A program made the translations under genes and the position numbers. Source: CAZBQC01 sp964494015 (GTDB taxonomy: Bacteria; Bacillota_I; Bacilli_A; RF39; UBA660). Taken from it: a stretch of 49,941 nt of DNA. The notes beneath the pieces were generated by a model. The model had not been told where the DNA came from, did no database searches, and was given only the letters and a program-made list of their open reading frames with translations. Positions 1 to 8,766 of this stretch are shown in pieces. Where the stretch lies: positions 1 through 49,941 of the forward strand of contig CAZBQC010000002.1 in NCBI GenBank assembly GCA_964494015.1, in the 5' to 3' direction. Numbering within the stretch: the first letter of the stretch is position 1; each line of letters opens with the position of its first letter.

Positions 1-53
1 ATGCCAGTATTTACAATTCACAATTTAGTAAAATAGAAGAAAATTAGTGTTTA

Positions 54-83
54 TTGAAATTACACTCCTAAGGATGATATAAT
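54..83 (+). promoter_or_regulatory. Putative sigma-A promoter
   Basis: TTGAAA (54-59) and TATAAT (78-83) are separated by 18 bases. They lie 19 bases before the start of the HExxH protein gene, which has a good ribosome binding site (AGGAG) in between. Confidence 0.55.
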
Positions 84-102
84 ATTCTCAGGAGTTGATT
101 TT

Positions 103-1104
103 ATGGACCCTCTAATGGAAAGCTTTTTAAAGCTTCTTTCTGATCCGAAATTATATGTTTTAATATTTGCTTATAGTAATTTTGGTGATTTATTATCACT
201 TTGGGAAAATAAGGTTCATCTTCAAAAAGTTTCAAAATATAATCAATTTGTAATTAATAATTCAGAATTTTTAAATGAACTCCGTCAAAATCAACAAGTT
301 GCTGCCATCGATAAGGAAAAAGTCTCAATTTTAAGGCCTTATTTAGAAAAACTTAAGAATTATACTGATCCCGATAATTTAAAAACAATTTATAATAATT
401 TGCAAACGGCTAAGGTTGATAAAAAGTTCCCTTATATAATATTTCTAGGTATAAATATGAGTGCTTACTATGTGCCTCGAGATAATACTATTACTTATTT
501 TTCGCCTAAATCTTTAGGTCACGAATTTTTACATTTAGCTTCTTCTAGTTATGATGAGAAAAGAAAATTGATATTTTCGGGTTTTATGCAAAGAAGTAGC
601 GAGTTTTCTATTGGTAGAGGAATAAATGAGGGATATACAGAATTATTAGCTTCGAAAATTTACAATGAAGGAGAAGTGCGTGCTTATACAAGAAAGGTCA
701 AAATTGCTCGCCTATTAGAATTGTTCTTTGATGATCCCAAAGATATGGAAAAGTTATATTTCAATCATGATCTGCCAGAATTAATTCATTATTTGGAAGG
801 ATTTGCTAAAAGAGATGAGATAATTAAATTTTTAATAGAAGTTGATCATATGAGTAATCCAATTTCAACATCGCTTCATCCCATTTACCCTACTTACGCT
901 AGTATTAAAACTCAACTTAAACTACATAATTGGTTTATGGCTAAATCTCAGGATGCTGATAAAAAAGCAACTTTTGAAGGATTGATCAGAGAATCAAAAA
1001 TGGCTTCTATTATTTTAGATAGGCAGAATACGAAATTACATATGGAAGGTCCCTTTGCAGTAGATAGTTTCACAAATCAAGACGAGCATAAACCTAAAAT
1101 ATAA
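103..1104 (+). CDS. HExxH zincin-like protein of unknown function
   Basis: A 333-residue protein without an obvious signal peptide. It has a zinc-protease-type motif HEFLH (about residues 140-144), followed about 32 residues later by INEGYTE (Glu176 or Glu180), which could supply the third metal ligand as in gluzincins. An N-terminal hydrophobic patch (YVLIFAYSNFGDLLSLW) is too short and polar to be a confident membrane anchor. The ATG is preceded by AGGAG at a normal distance and by a promoter. I do not recognise the family. Metal-dependent peptidase activity is inferred from the motif only, and the substrate is unknown. Confidence 0.75.
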   Translation: MDPLMESFLKLLSDPKLYVLIFAYSNFGDLLSLWENKVHLQKVSKYNQFVINNSEFLNELRQNQQVAAIDKEKVSILRPYLEKLKNYTDPDNLKTIYNNLQTAKVDKKFPYIIFLGINMSAYYVPRDNTITYFSPKSLGHEFLHLASSSYDEKRKLIFSGFMQRSSEFSIGRGINEGYTELLASKIYNEGEVRAYTRKVKIARLLELFFDDPKDMEKLYFNHDLPELIHYLEGFAKRDEIIKFLIEVDHMSNPISTSLHPIYPTYASIKTQLKLHNWFMAKSQDADKKATFEGLIRESKMASIILDRQNTKLHMEGPFAVDSFTNQDEHKPKI

Positions 1105-1214
1105 ATTAATAAATTTACAGATCAGAGAATCAATCTAAAATTTGATGATGTACTTTACTAAAGATGAATAGTTCTATTACATCTTTTTTTTCTTATACTT
1201 TAATAGGTGAATTT

Positions 1215-1886
1215 ATGAAGAAATATTCGAAGTATATATTGTTAATAATGGCTCTTTTATTCTTATTAATAGCCTTCAATAAAGTCAATGCTGTCATGAT
1301 GGAATTACCACTTTCCGGTAAAGTTATTTTTGTTGACCCAGGACATGGTGGAAGAGATCCGGGTACCTATTATAGAAATATTTACGAAAAAAACTTAAAT
1401 TTGCAAATTGGGCTTATTCTTCGCGATGAACTTATGAATAAAGGGGCCATTGTCTATATGACTCGTGAAACAGATATAGATTTATCCAGTAAATGGGATG
1501 CTCGTAAAAAACGAGGGGACTTGTATCGTCGTATTAAAATGATGGAAAATGCTAAGGCTGAGCTTTATCTTTCTATCCATATAAATTGGTATCGAAGTTC
1601 TGGTTATCGAGGAGCTGAAGTACTCTATAATGGAATTAATCCCCAAAACAGGATTCTTGGTCAAGTAATTATGGATGGCTTTAAAAATGATTTGAAAAGT
1701 AAAAGAAAATTAGTTAAAACTAATTTATATATGTACCGAAGTACAAGAATACTAGGAGTATTAATCGAATGTGGATTCTTATCTAATCCTAATGAAAGAT
1801 ATTTACTTCAACAATCATCTTATCAAAAAAAGATTGCTACTAGTATCACCGATAGTGTTGTTAAATACTTTACGAGTGTTTCATAA
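1215..1886 (+). CDS. cwlD: N-acetylmuramoyl-L-alanine amidase, CwlD-like (Amidase_3)
   Basis: Cleaves the amide bond between MurNAc and L-Ala in peptidoglycan. The 223-residue protein starts with a signal peptide or membrane anchor (KYSKYILLIMALLFLLIAF), then shows the Amidase_3 zinc motifs: DPGHGG with the first His, the Glu in YEKNLN, SIHIN with the second His, and the catalytic Glu in ECGFLSN. No extra binding domain is present, as in CwlD. An upstream in-frame ATG (1164) exists, but AGGTGA at 1205-1210 points to the ATG at 1215. In spore formers CwlD makes muramic lactam in the cortex; whether this organism sporulates cannot be judged here. Confidence 0.88.
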   Translation: MKKYSKYILLIMALLFLLIAFNKVNAVMMELPLSGKVIFVDPGHGGRDPGTYYRNIYEKNLNLQIGLILRDELMNKGAIVYMTRETDIDLSSKWDARKKRGDLYRRIKMMENAKAELYLSIHINWYRSSGYRGAEVLYNGINPQNRILGQVIMDGFKNDLKSKRKLVKTNLYMYRSTRILGVLIECGFLSNPNERYLLQQSSYQKKIATSITDSVVKYFTSVS

Positions 1887-1916
1887 ACTTATTGCTTTAA
1901 TTTCACAAAAAGTTCA

Positions 1917-1944
1917 TGGACAAAGTTGAAAAATATGATATAAT
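1917..1944 (+). promoter_or_regulatory. Putative sigma-A promoter of the abi gene
   Basis: TGGACA (1917-1922), a 16-base spacer and TATAAT (1939-1944), located 17 bases before the ATG of the Abi_2 gene. An AGGTGG ribosome binding site lies between. Confidence 0.55.
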
Positions 1945-1961
1945 TTATACTAGGTGGTTAG

Positions 1962-2915
1962 ATGAAAACAAAAGAATTTAAGACCTTAGACGAACAAATA
2001 GAAATTTTAAGGGAAAAAGGCTTGACGATTGAAAATCCTGAATATACTAAAGAAGTATTATTGAGAGAAAATTATTTCTTTTTAAATGGTTACCGACATT
2101 TATTTTTAAAATCTAGTATTGATAAGAAATTTATTGAAGGTACTACTTTTGAGGAATTATACAGTTTATTTTTATTTGATCGTGAATTTCGTTATATTAT
2201 GTTTAAATATTTGTCAGTAATTGAAAATAATATCAAGTCAATTATGGCTTATCAATTATCAAAAAAATATGGTTATCGAGAAAAAGATTATTTAAATAAG
2301 AGAACTTTTACCAATGAACGTTCTAAATCAAGACAAGTTAATGATTTGGTGAGAAAAATGCAAAGACAAATAAGAATCAATGCCAATCAGCATGCGGCGA
2401 CTCGTCACTACTTGATCAATTATGGTTATATTCCTTTTTGGGTATTAGTAAAAGTATTATCTTTTGGTATAGTTGGTGAGACTTATACCATATTAAAAAG
2501 AGAAGATCAGGAAGCAATCGCTGGTATTTATAGTATTGATGTTGATGAGTTTGCTTTATATCTATCACTTTTATCAAATTATCGAAATATTTGTGCTCAT
2601 GAGGATATTATTTTTGAAAATAAAACTCAGCGGATAATTGCCGATAATATTTATCATCAGGAATTAAATATACTTCGAAGAGATGGTGAATATATCTATG
2701 GAAAAAACGATTTGTTTGCTGTTGTCATGATGTTAAAGCAATTGCTTTCAACAAATGAATTAACGAATTTGGTTATCGAAATTAAAAGAGCTCTTGATAA
2801 CCTGGGTTACAATTTAAAAACGATCCCAATAAACAAAGTATTAGATCGAATGGGATTTCCTCCTAACTGGGAAGAAATTAGTAAAATAGGAAAGAAGGTG
2901 CTGAATAATGCGTGA
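1962..2915 (+). CDS. Abi_2 (AbiD/AbiF) family protein with HEPN-type motif
   Basis: A 317-residue soluble protein. The N-terminal region (KTLDEQIEILREKGL, then LRENYFFLNGYRHLF) and the central FDREFRY...IENNIKS are typical of the Abi_2 family, known from phage abortive infection systems. The motif RNICAH (Arg208 to His213) fits the R-x4-H of HEPN ribonucleases. The gene overlaps the following htrA gene by 8 bases, so the two are co-transcribed from the promoter at 1917. Members of this family are proposed to act on RNA. A defence role here is inference, because the setting is a housekeeping block rather than a defence island. Confidence 0.85.
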   Translation: MKTKEFKTLDEQIEILREKGLTIENPEYTKEVLLRENYFFLNGYRHLFLKSSIDKKFIEGTTFEELYSLFLFDREFRYIMFKYLSVIENNIKSIMAYQLSKKYGYREKDYLNKRTFTNERSKSRQVNDLVRKMQRQIRINANQHAATRHYLINYGYIPFWVLVKVLSFGIVGETYTILKREDQEAIAGIYSIDVDEFALYLSLLSNYRNICAHEDIIFENKTQRIIADNIYHQELNILRRDGEYIYGKNDLFAVVMMLKQLLSTNELTNLVIEIKRALDNLGYNLKTIPINKVLDRMGFPPNWEEISKIGKKVLNNA

Positions 2916-4014
2916 AAAATTATTAAATACCCTTTTGCTGGCAGTGGCTTTCATCTTAGGTGGTATCGGTTCATATTTTTTCATCGAATATAAGTTACCA
3001 GATGCTTATGCCGTTAGTGGTGGAGAAGTTGTTTGTAAAAGATCTTGTACTAATACCGTTGTTCAAACTGAGAATTCTATTAGTGGAGCTGTCGAAAAAG
3101 TTTATGATGCGGTCATGATGGTTCAAAATTATAAAAATAACAACATTCAATCGACGGGGACAGCTTTTGTCTATAAGACAGATGATAAATATGGTTATCT
3201 TTTAACTAATCAGCATGTCGTTGAAGGAAATACGAAAATCGTACTTATTACTTCTGAGGATAAAGAGATTCAAGCGACAGTTTTAGGAGGAGATGAATAT
3301 TTAGATTTAGCAGTCCTTCGCATCAACAAGAGTGAAGTTTTAGCAGTTATTGAAGTGGGGAGCAGTGAAAGTACTAAACTTGGCGATACAGTCTTTACGG
3401 TTGGATCACCATTAGGTTACGAATATCGTGGAACAATTACTAGGGGTACCTTATCGGGAAAAGATCGTCTTGTGACGGTTACTATCTCCAGCACTAAAGA
3501 AGAATATATGATGAAAGTACTACAGACCGATGCTGCTATAAATCCTGGTAATAGTGGAGGACCATTATTAAATGCAGAGGGTAAAGTAATTGGTGTCAAT
3601 TCCTTAAAATTAATCGAAAGTTCTGTCGAAGGAATGGGGTTTGCAATACCAATCGAATATGCAATGACACATGTGGCAATCTTGGAAAAAGGTCAGGAAA
3701 TTGAGCGACCAATGCTCGGTATAAATCTAGTTAATGTCAGTGAAACATTATACTTAAGTCGTAATGGTATTATTGTCGATAGTAGCATTAAAGAAGGTGT
3801 CGTCATCGTCAATGTTGTCTCAGGAAGTGGTGCTGAAAAGGCTGGACTTAAAAAAGGAGATGTCATTACCAAGTTAGGTGATGAAAAAATTACTGATGCA
3901 GCAATGTTAAAATATGTTTTATATAAATACAGTGTCGGTGATACGATTAAAATAACTTATATTCGTGAAAAGGAAACTAAGACAACTAATGCTAAATTAG
4001 CAAAAAGTACGTAA
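2908..4014 (+). CDS. htrA: HtrA/DegP-type serine protease with PDZ domain
   Basis: Surface protein-quality-control protease of 368 residues. An N-terminal hydrophobic anchor (LLLAVAFILGGIGSYFFI) is followed by a trypsin-like domain with the triad His103 (NQHVVE), Asp133 (LDLAVLRI) and Ser216 (NPGNSGGPLL), then a C-terminal PDZ domain from about residue 265 (LGINLV ... GAEKAGLKKGDVI). Two nearby cysteines follow the anchor (VCKRSC), which is uncommon for a Gram-positive HtrA. It overlaps the upstream Abi_2 gene by 8 bases and ends at a strong hairpin. Confidence 0.93.
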   Translation: MREKLLNTLLLAVAFILGGIGSYFFIEYKLPDAYAVSGGEVVCKRSCTNTVVQTENSISGAVEKVYDAVMMVQNYKNNNIQSTGTAFVYKTDDKYGYLLTNQHVVEGNTKIVLITSEDKEIQATVLGGDEYLDLAVLRINKSEVLAVIEVGSSESTKLGDTVFTVGSPLGYEYRGTITRGTLSGKDRLVTVTISSTKEEYMMKVLQTDAAINPGNSGGPLLNAEGKVIGVNSLKLIESSVEGMGFAIPIEYAMTHVAILEKGQEIERPMLGINLVNVSETLYLSRNGIIVDSSIKEGVVIVNVVSGSGAEKAGLKKGDVITKLGDEKITDAAMLKYVLYKYSVGDTIKITYIREKETKTTNAKLAKST

Positions 4015-4016
4015 AT

Positions 4017-4046
4017 AAAAATGTGATTTTTAAAATCACATTTTTT
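4017..4046. terminator. Bidirectional terminator between htrA and the LysM amidase
   Basis: AAAATGTGAT (4017-4026) pairs with ATCACATTTT (4034-4043), with T-rich tails on both strands. It serves the two convergent genes. Confidence 0.85.
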
Positions 4047-5472
4047 ACTTGGGTATAATTAAAACTTGACCTATTTTTAAGTTGTTATTAGTTAAATTAT
4101 TAATGCGTTTTATTTCATCGACTGTCGTATTGAATTTTTTGGCAAGGTCATATAAGTTATCCCCGCTTTTAACATAGTAGGTTTCATAATTTTCTGTCTT
4201 TGGAATCTGCAATCTTTGACCAATGAATAATAAGTTACTGGTTAGATTATTAAGGGCTTTAATTTGATCTACTGAAATTCCATATTTTTTGGCAATTGAA
4301 TATAAGCTATCTCCACTTTGAACGACATATTCGATATTACCGGTTGTTGGTTCCTCTTCAACTGGTTCTTCCTCAATTGGTTCTTCTTCGGTTGGAATAG
4401 TTAGAACATCACCAATTTGTAAAGTAGTACCCGTTAAATTATTAGCTTGAATTAGATCGTTGATACTAATTCCAAAATTATTGGCGATTTTCCATAGGCT
4501 ATCTCCTTTTTGGACGGTGTAAGTTTGTGTAACAGGAGGAGTTGTTGAAACAGTGCCAGTTGTTGGGATTAATAGTTGCTGTCCGACACTTAGCAAGGTA
4601 CTATCTAATTGATTAAAATTAACAATGTCATTCACGGTCGTATTATATTCTTTAGCAATTTTGTAAAGACTGTCTCCTTTTTGAACGGTATAAACAATGT
4701 ATTCTTCTGGAGTTGTTGGTGGAGGAGTGATAGAAGGAATTTTTAAAATTTGACCAATTTGAAGCATATTACTAGTTAGATTATTAAGAACCTTTAATTC
4801 ATCTACCGTCGTATCATATGCTTGGGAAATTTTCCATAGGCTATCTCCGGCTTTGACAATATAAGTGTTTTCACTACCAGTAGGAGGAGTATAAGCAAGA
4901 TTATAAGTTTTAGTAATTCCTCTTATTACGGCTTCAACATAATCTAATAAATTATTTTGCAATTTTTTTTGATCGCTGGTATTATCGATAAAACCATATT
5001 CAACTAGAATCGGGGTTGTCTTACCAGTATCTCTTAAAATATAATAATAATCTTTTGAGGTATCAGCTGGCAGCCTTCTTTGATAGAATTTTCTAGTTAT
5101 TTGACCTTCCTTGCCAATTTCTTCTAAAACGTTTTTTGCTAAAGTATCATTGTTGCGAAGAGCATAAATGACTTCGGCACCTTCTCCACCTCCGGCATTG
5201 ATATGATTAGATACCAAAACAACATCTTTCGTGTTACCAAAAGGAGTTAAAATTCGATTAATTCTTTCTTGACGTTCTAAAGTCTCATCAGTACTTCTAG
5301 TAATAGCTACAGGAATCCCTAATTGTTTTAATCGATTATACATATAATTAGCAGCTTCTAAATTAAAATTTTTTTCTTTAAGATTACCATAAACAGCTCC
5401 AGAGTCAACCCCGCCATGACCTGCGTCAACTACGACACTGATAGGATTTCGATAACTGTTATCGTTATTCAT
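4045..5472 (-). CDS. N-acetylmuramoyl-L-alanine amidase with five LysM repeats
   Basis: A 475-residue peptidoglycan amidase. Residues 1-200 are an Amidase_3 domain (VVVDAGHGG, EKNFNLEA, VSNHINAGG, ILVEYGF). Five LysM repeats follow, each beginning with a (K/S)(A/S/K)GDSL-like motif and ending IGQxLxIP, joined by Thr/Pro- or Glu-rich linkers. The start is set by AGGAGGTC a few bases before the ATG at 5472; a longer in-frame reading to 5529 lacks this support. There is no signal peptide although the LysM repeats must meet the cell wall. This matches lysis-type amidases such as mother-cell CwlC or endolysins rather than ordinary secreted autolysins. Confidence 0.9.
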   Translation of the reverse strand: MNNDNSYRNPISVVVDAGHGGVDSGAVYGNLKEKNFNLEAANYMYNRLKQLGIPVAITRSTDETLERQERINRILTPFGNTKDVVLVSNHINAGGGEGAEVIYALRNNDTLAKNVLEEIGKEGQITRKFYQRRLPADTSKDYYYILRDTGKTTPILVEYGFIDNTSDQKKLQNNLLDYVEAVIRGITKTYNLAYTPPTGSENTYIVKAGDSLWKISQAYDTTVDELKVLNNLTSNMLQIGQILKIPSITPPPTTPEEYIVYTVQKGDSLYKIAKEYNTTVNDIVNFNQLDSTLLSVGQQLLIPTTGTVSTTPPVTQTYTVQKGDSLWKIANNFGISINDLIQANNLTGTTLQIGDVLTIPTEEEPIEEEPVEEEPTTGNIEYVVQSGDSLYSIAKKYGISVDQIKALNNLTSNLLFIGQRLQIPKTENYETYYVKSGDNLYDLAKKFNTTVDEIKRINNLTNNNLKIGQVLIIPK

Positions 5473-5612
5473 ATAAGACCTCCTAAAATAGTCTATGAAA
5501 TTATAAAGAAAATGATAATCTATTCTCAATAAAAGTAGTTACTATTTTTCATAGGCAATCTCATCAAGATATATTTACTATTTGACATAAACTATGATGA
5601 GGAATGATGCTC

Positions 5613-5897
5613 ATGGATAATCTTTTTGATTTTATCTTTGATTTACCACCTAAAACGCTTACTTTGATAGCAATACTCTTAGGTTTTATGATGATAGATG
5701 ATTTAACTTTTAATGAACAAAATGCTTTGGGGAACTTTCTAATGTTAATAGGACAAGTACTGGAAACTAGTGCGACTCAAGGACAATTATTAAATAGTAA
5801 ACAACAGAGAGCATCAGTTCCTAATCAGGATACGGAGAGGTTAAAGAAAGAAGTAGCCGAATTAAAAAATCAAGTCGATATATTAAACAACAAGTAA
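5613..5897 (+). CDS. Small membrane-associated protein with coiled-coil tail
   Basis: About 94 residues. The N-terminal half is hydrophobic (TLTLIAILLGFMMIDDLTF, then ALGNFLMLIGQVL), and the C-terminal third is a heptad-like charged helix (ERLKKEVAELKNQVDIL). ATGs at 5604, 5607 and 5613 are possible; TGAGGA at 5598-5603 is best spaced for 5613. I do not recognise the family. It lies just upstream of rsmI with a gap of about 55 bases. Confidence 0.6.
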   Translation: MDNLFDFIFDLPPKTLTLIAILLGFMMIDDLTFNEQNALGNFLMLIGQVLETSATQGQLLNSKQQRASVPNQDTERLKKEVAELKNQVDILNNK

Positions 5898-5952
5898 CTG
5901 ATAAGAATTTACTGGTAATGATAAAAGTAGTATAATGTTAATGGGTGAGATG

Positions 5953-6804
5953 ATGGGAATTTTATATATAGTTGGAACGCCAATTGGTAATATGAACGAT
6001 ATAACTTTTAGGGCTTTAGATGTTTTTAAAAGTGTCGATTTGATATTGGTTGAGGATACGAGACAAACAATTAAAATATTAAATAGATATGAGATCAAAA
6101 AACCAATGGTTTCGTATCATAAATTTAATGAAAAAGAACGAATTAAGAGTATTATAAAAAGATTGTTAAGTGGAGAGAATATTGCTTTAGTAAGTGATGC
6201 TGGAACTCCATGTGTATCTGATCCTGGTTATATTCTAGTTAAAGAGGCTCGAGATAATAAAATCGAGGTAATTGGTATTCCAGGAGCTTCAGCCTTAGTT
6301 ACAGGATTGTCTATTTCAGGACTCGATAGTAAAAGATTTTCCTTTATTGGATTTTTGCCAGTTAATAACAAAGAGCGAAAAGAAGTAATTGAAGAAGTTC
6401 ATCATAGTAAAATAAATACTTATATTTTTTATGAATCTCCTAAAAGAATTATTAAATTGATAAAATATTTTAAAGATGAGTTTAAGGATGCTAAAGTAGC
6501 AATCTGTTCTGACTTAACCAAGAAGTTTGAAAGAGTAATTTATGGTCAGATAGTTGATGTTTATAATCAAATTATTGATGACGATAAGATTGAAAAGGGA
6601 GAATATACAGTTATTTTAGAAAAGGATAGTATTAAAGAAAAGGAAGATGAAACTAGTCTATCATTAGAAGCCTTAATTATTGATTATATGGTTAAAGAAA
6701 AGGTGCAGGTAAAAGAAGCTATCAAAGGTATTTTAGAAAAGAATAAAAGCATTAAGAAAAATGCTTTGTATGAGGCCAGTTTAAATTTAAAGAAGTTAAT
6801 GTAA
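5953..6804 (+). CDS. rsmI: 16S rRNA (cytidine-1402-2'-O)-methyltransferase RsmI
   Basis: Uses S-adenosylmethionine to 2'-O-methylate C1402 in the decoding centre of 16S rRNA. The 283-residue protein has the family signatures YIVGTPIGNMNDIT at the N-terminus, VDLILVEDTRQT, SYHKFNEKER, ALVSDAGTPCVSDPGY and GIPGASALVTGLSISG. GGTGAG just upstream favours the ATG at 5953 over the two earlier in-frame ATGs. Its 3' end overlaps the convergent SleB-like gene by 9 bases, leaving no room for a separate terminator. Confidence 0.95.
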   Translation: MGILYIVGTPIGNMNDITFRALDVFKSVDLILVEDTRQTIKILNRYEIKKPMVSYHKFNEKERIKSIIKRLLSGENIALVSDAGTPCVSDPGYILVKEARDNKIEVIGIPGASALVTGLSISGLDSKRFSFIGFLPVNNKERKEVIEEVHHSKINTYIFYESPKRIIKLIKYFKDEFKDAKVAICSDLTKKFERVIYGQIVDVYNQIIDDDKIEKGEYTVILEKDSIKEKEDETSLSLEALIIDYMVKEKVQVKEAIKGILEKNKSIKKNALYEASLNLKKLM

Positions 6805-7245
6805 TTCTTTACATACTCCAGGATATGGTTTATAGAAACAATGATTTTTATATCTTCCTGCTAATTGTTGATCAAACCAAACGGTAACACAATTAGCATT
6901 TTTTGATGGAGCATAAAACCAAAGAGCATTAGTAGAAGGGTAATAAGCTTCGCCGTTAATAACTCTTTTAGCGAGGTCTCTTTCAGCGACAGTAGAGGCA
7001 CTGTAAAATAGAGGACTGAGGGTTCCAGAGAATCCGCCGGGAGATTGATAAATTGCGTCATAAATGTTGGTAATATTTTGAAAGGTCAAGCATTTAGCAA
7101 GAACACGATTAATTAAGACATTACCGACCATCAACATCCCTAGTTCTCCCTCGCCAACCGCTTCAGCACGCATAAGTCGCGCTAGTAGGTCAATTTCTTT
7201 ATCGCTAAACTTGACAACGCTACTGACACTACCATTTTCATCCAT
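6796..7245 (-). CDS. SleB/CwlJ-like cell wall hydrolase
   Basis: A 149-residue protein of the Hydrolase_2 family (spore cortex lytic enzyme SleB and CwlJ catalytic domain). Family features are DLLARLMRAEAVGEGELG with the catalytic Glu, MVGNVLINRV, IYQSPGGFSG and ALWFYAP. It has no signal peptide and no binding domain. GAGGTGG before the ATG at 7245 fixes the start. Enzymes of this family are lytic transglycosylases acting on peptidoglycan. The 3' end overlaps rsmI by 9 bases on the opposite strand. Confidence 0.88.
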   Translation of the reverse strand: MDENGSVSSVVKFSDKEIDLLARLMRAEAVGEGELGMLMVGNVLINRVLAKCLTFQNITNIYDAIYQSPGGFSGTLSPLFYSASTVAERDLAKRVINGEAYYPSTNALWFYAPSKNANCVTVWFDQQLAGRYKNHCFYKPYPGVCKELH

Positions 7246-7347
7246 TTATACCACCTCATTTATCTCTATAATATGTTATGTCTTTTTACCCTTTAGGTTA
7301 TTGAAAATTAATGAAAATGATGATATACTTAATAAGTCACAAGTAAT

Positions 7348-7421
7348 AGGGGCATAGTTAAATGGTATAATAGCGGTCTCCAAAACCGTGGTTGGGAGTT
7401 CAATCCTCTCTGCCCCTGCCA
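7348..7421 (+). tRNA. trnW: tRNA-Trp (anticodon CCA)
   Basis: Acceptor strands AGGGGCA (7348-7354) and TGCCCCT (7411-7417) pair, followed by G and an encoded CCA end (7419-7421). The anticodon arm is GCGGT-CTCCAAA-ACCGT with CCA in the loop, and the T arm is GGGAG-TTCAATC-CTCTC. Its 3' half is repeated exactly at 9450-9496, marking it as an integration site. Confidence 0.97.
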
Positions 7422-7424
7422 TGA
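7378..7424 (+). repeat. attL-like 47-bp direct repeat (3' half of tRNA-Trp)
   Basis: Positions 7378-7424 run from the anticodon loop to three bases past the CCA end of tRNA-Trp. They are identical over 47 bases to 9450-9496; the flanking bases differ on both sides. This is the typical footprint of a tRNA-targeting integrase. Confidence 0.93.
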
Positions 7425-7432
7425 GAAATCCA

Positions 7433-7461
7433 AGTATAGTAAGCGATTACTGTACTTTTTT
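7433..7461 (+). terminator. Terminator after tRNA-Trp, inside the island
   Basis: AGTATAGTAA (7433-7442) pairs with TTACTGTACT (7447-7456) around the loop GCGA, with one G-T pair, followed by a T run. After integration it would terminate the tRNA-Trp transcript. Confidence 0.75.
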
Positions 7462-7787
7462 AATGATTAATTTATCAGCTAGGTAAAACTTAATCTAAGC
7501 TGATATAAAAGTACTATCATATATATTTTTTGAAATCAATAGTTTTTATAAAAAAATATCGTATTTTGTCAACTTTTTTCCAGAAAATGTTTGTAAATTC
7601 TTAAAAACAATGCTAGAATAGGCTTCAATTAATTGATTAAGGCGATGATTATGTGATAGCAGTATCAAGTTTGATCAATAGTTTAGTTAGTTTAGATTTT
7701 TATTTAATTATTTTTACATAAGTAATTCTAGTTTCAATGAAATTATGATATAATATGTAATATTAAAAACTAGAAAGGAGTCTTATC
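7462..7787. other. Noncoding left end of the tRNA-Trp island
   Basis: No convincing gene. It holds a hairpin ATCAGCT (7474-7480) / AGCTGAT (7498-7504) and a TATAAT-type -10 element around 7750 that probably serves the NUDIX gene; no clear -35 element is seen. This end may contain recombinase-binding sites. Confidence 0.4.
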
Positions 7788-8276
7788 ATGGAAATAAGAG
7801 ACTTATATGATGAAAACAAAATAATAACAAATCAAACAATTGAAAAAGAAATCGCACTTACCAAAGGATTTTACTATTTAACTGTAGTGGTTTGGATACA
7901 AAACTCAAAAAACAAACTTTTATTACAAGTTAATAAAAAGTACAATATGTGGACTACTACAGGTGGACACCCAACATCTGGTCAAACTAGCTTAAAAGGA
8001 ATTGTTACTGAAATAAAAGAAGAATTAGGGATTGATGTAGAAGAAAGTAATTTAAAATTATTTAAAACTATAAAAACTGAAGATGATTTTGTTGATATAT
8101 ATTATTTAAAAATGGATGTTGAGTTAGAAAATATCAAAACTCAAGAAAAAGAGGTAGGAAACATTAAATGGGCAAGTATTGAAGAAATAAACACTATGAT
8201 TAAAAACGATATGTTTTTACCACCGCATATAGAATTTTTTCATTATCTTCTTGAATATTTAAACCATGAAGATTAA
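7788..8276 (+). CDS. NUDIX hydrolase domain protein
   Basis: A 162-residue protein with a Nudix box at about residues 59-83 (GGHPTSGQTSLKG...TEIKEELGI). The metal-binding E-x2-EE core is kept in EIKEELG, but the consensus Arg before it is Thr and the first consensus Glu is Gln, so catalysis could be altered. The fold context (VVVWIQNSKNKLLLQ ... WASIEEI) is normal and resembles isopentenyl-diphosphate-isomerase-like and other small NUDIX enzymes. Substrate unknown. AAAGGAG lies before the ATG. It is cargo of the tRNA-Trp island. Confidence 0.85.
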   Translation: MEIRDLYDENKIITNQTIEKEIALTKGFYYLTVVVWIQNSKNKLLLQVNKKYNMWTTTGGHPTSGQTSLKGIVTEIKEELGIDVEESNLKLFKTIKTEDDFVDIYYLKMDVELENIKTQEKEVGNIKWASIEEINTMIKNDMFLPPHIEFFHYLLEYLNHED

Positions 8277-8291
8277 ATCAAAATAAGAATT

Positions 8292-8328
8292 TTTAAAAAC
8301 AAGCATATTGATTATGCTTGTTTTTAAA
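8292..8328. terminator. Bidirectional terminator between NUDIX and HTH genes
   Basis: TTTAAAAACAAGCAT (8292-8306) pairs perfectly with ATGCTTGTTTTTAAA (8314-8328), giving T runs on both strands between two convergent genes. Confidence 0.88.
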
Positions 8329-8755
8329 TTCTATTACATATTAAATCAATAGAGCATTTATATTTTCTTGCTAATTTATATAGATGAATCATTAGTATTA
8401 AAACTTCGCCACTTTCATAAGCTGATATCGTTGATTGTGTTGTATTTAGTAATTTTGATAATTTAATTTGAGTAATGTTATTTTGTTTCCTTATATATTT
8501 TATATTATTACCAACAATGTTTTTATCAATAATTTTTCTATTTTCAATATTGATTTTTTTCTTTGAAATTCCTTTCATGTAATCAATGTTTATATTATAG
8601 TAATTACATAAATCATTCATCTTCTTTAATGGAATTGCCTTACTTCCGTTTTCCCATTTACTGTAAAGAGAATGAGAAACTTTTAATTCATTTGCAATTA
8701 CTTTTTGAGTTTTTTTAAGTTTAAGGCGAATTTCCTTAATTCTTTTAAAATACAT
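8324..8755 (-). CDS. XRE-family regulator with two HTH domains
   Basis: A 143-residue DNA-binding protein made of two Cro/C1-type helix-turn-helix domains. The first is at about residues 5-60 (KKTQKVIANELKVSHSLYSKWENG) and the second at about 82-140 (NNITQIKLSKLLNTTQSTISAYESG). Tandem HTH_3 domains in one chain can bind extended operators as a monomer. It lies 11 bases downstream of a small secreted-peptide gene on the same strand, so the pair probably forms an operon within the island. The target is unknown; control of the island is an inference. Confidence 0.88.
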   Translation of the reverse strand: MYFKRIKEIRLKLKKTQKVIANELKVSHSLYSKWENGSKAIPLKKMNDLCNYYNINIDYMKGISKKKINIENRKIIDKNIVGNNIKYIRKQNNITQIKLSKLLNTTQSTISAYESGEVLILMIHLYKLARKYKCSIDLICNRI

Positions 8756-8766
8756 TATGCATCACA

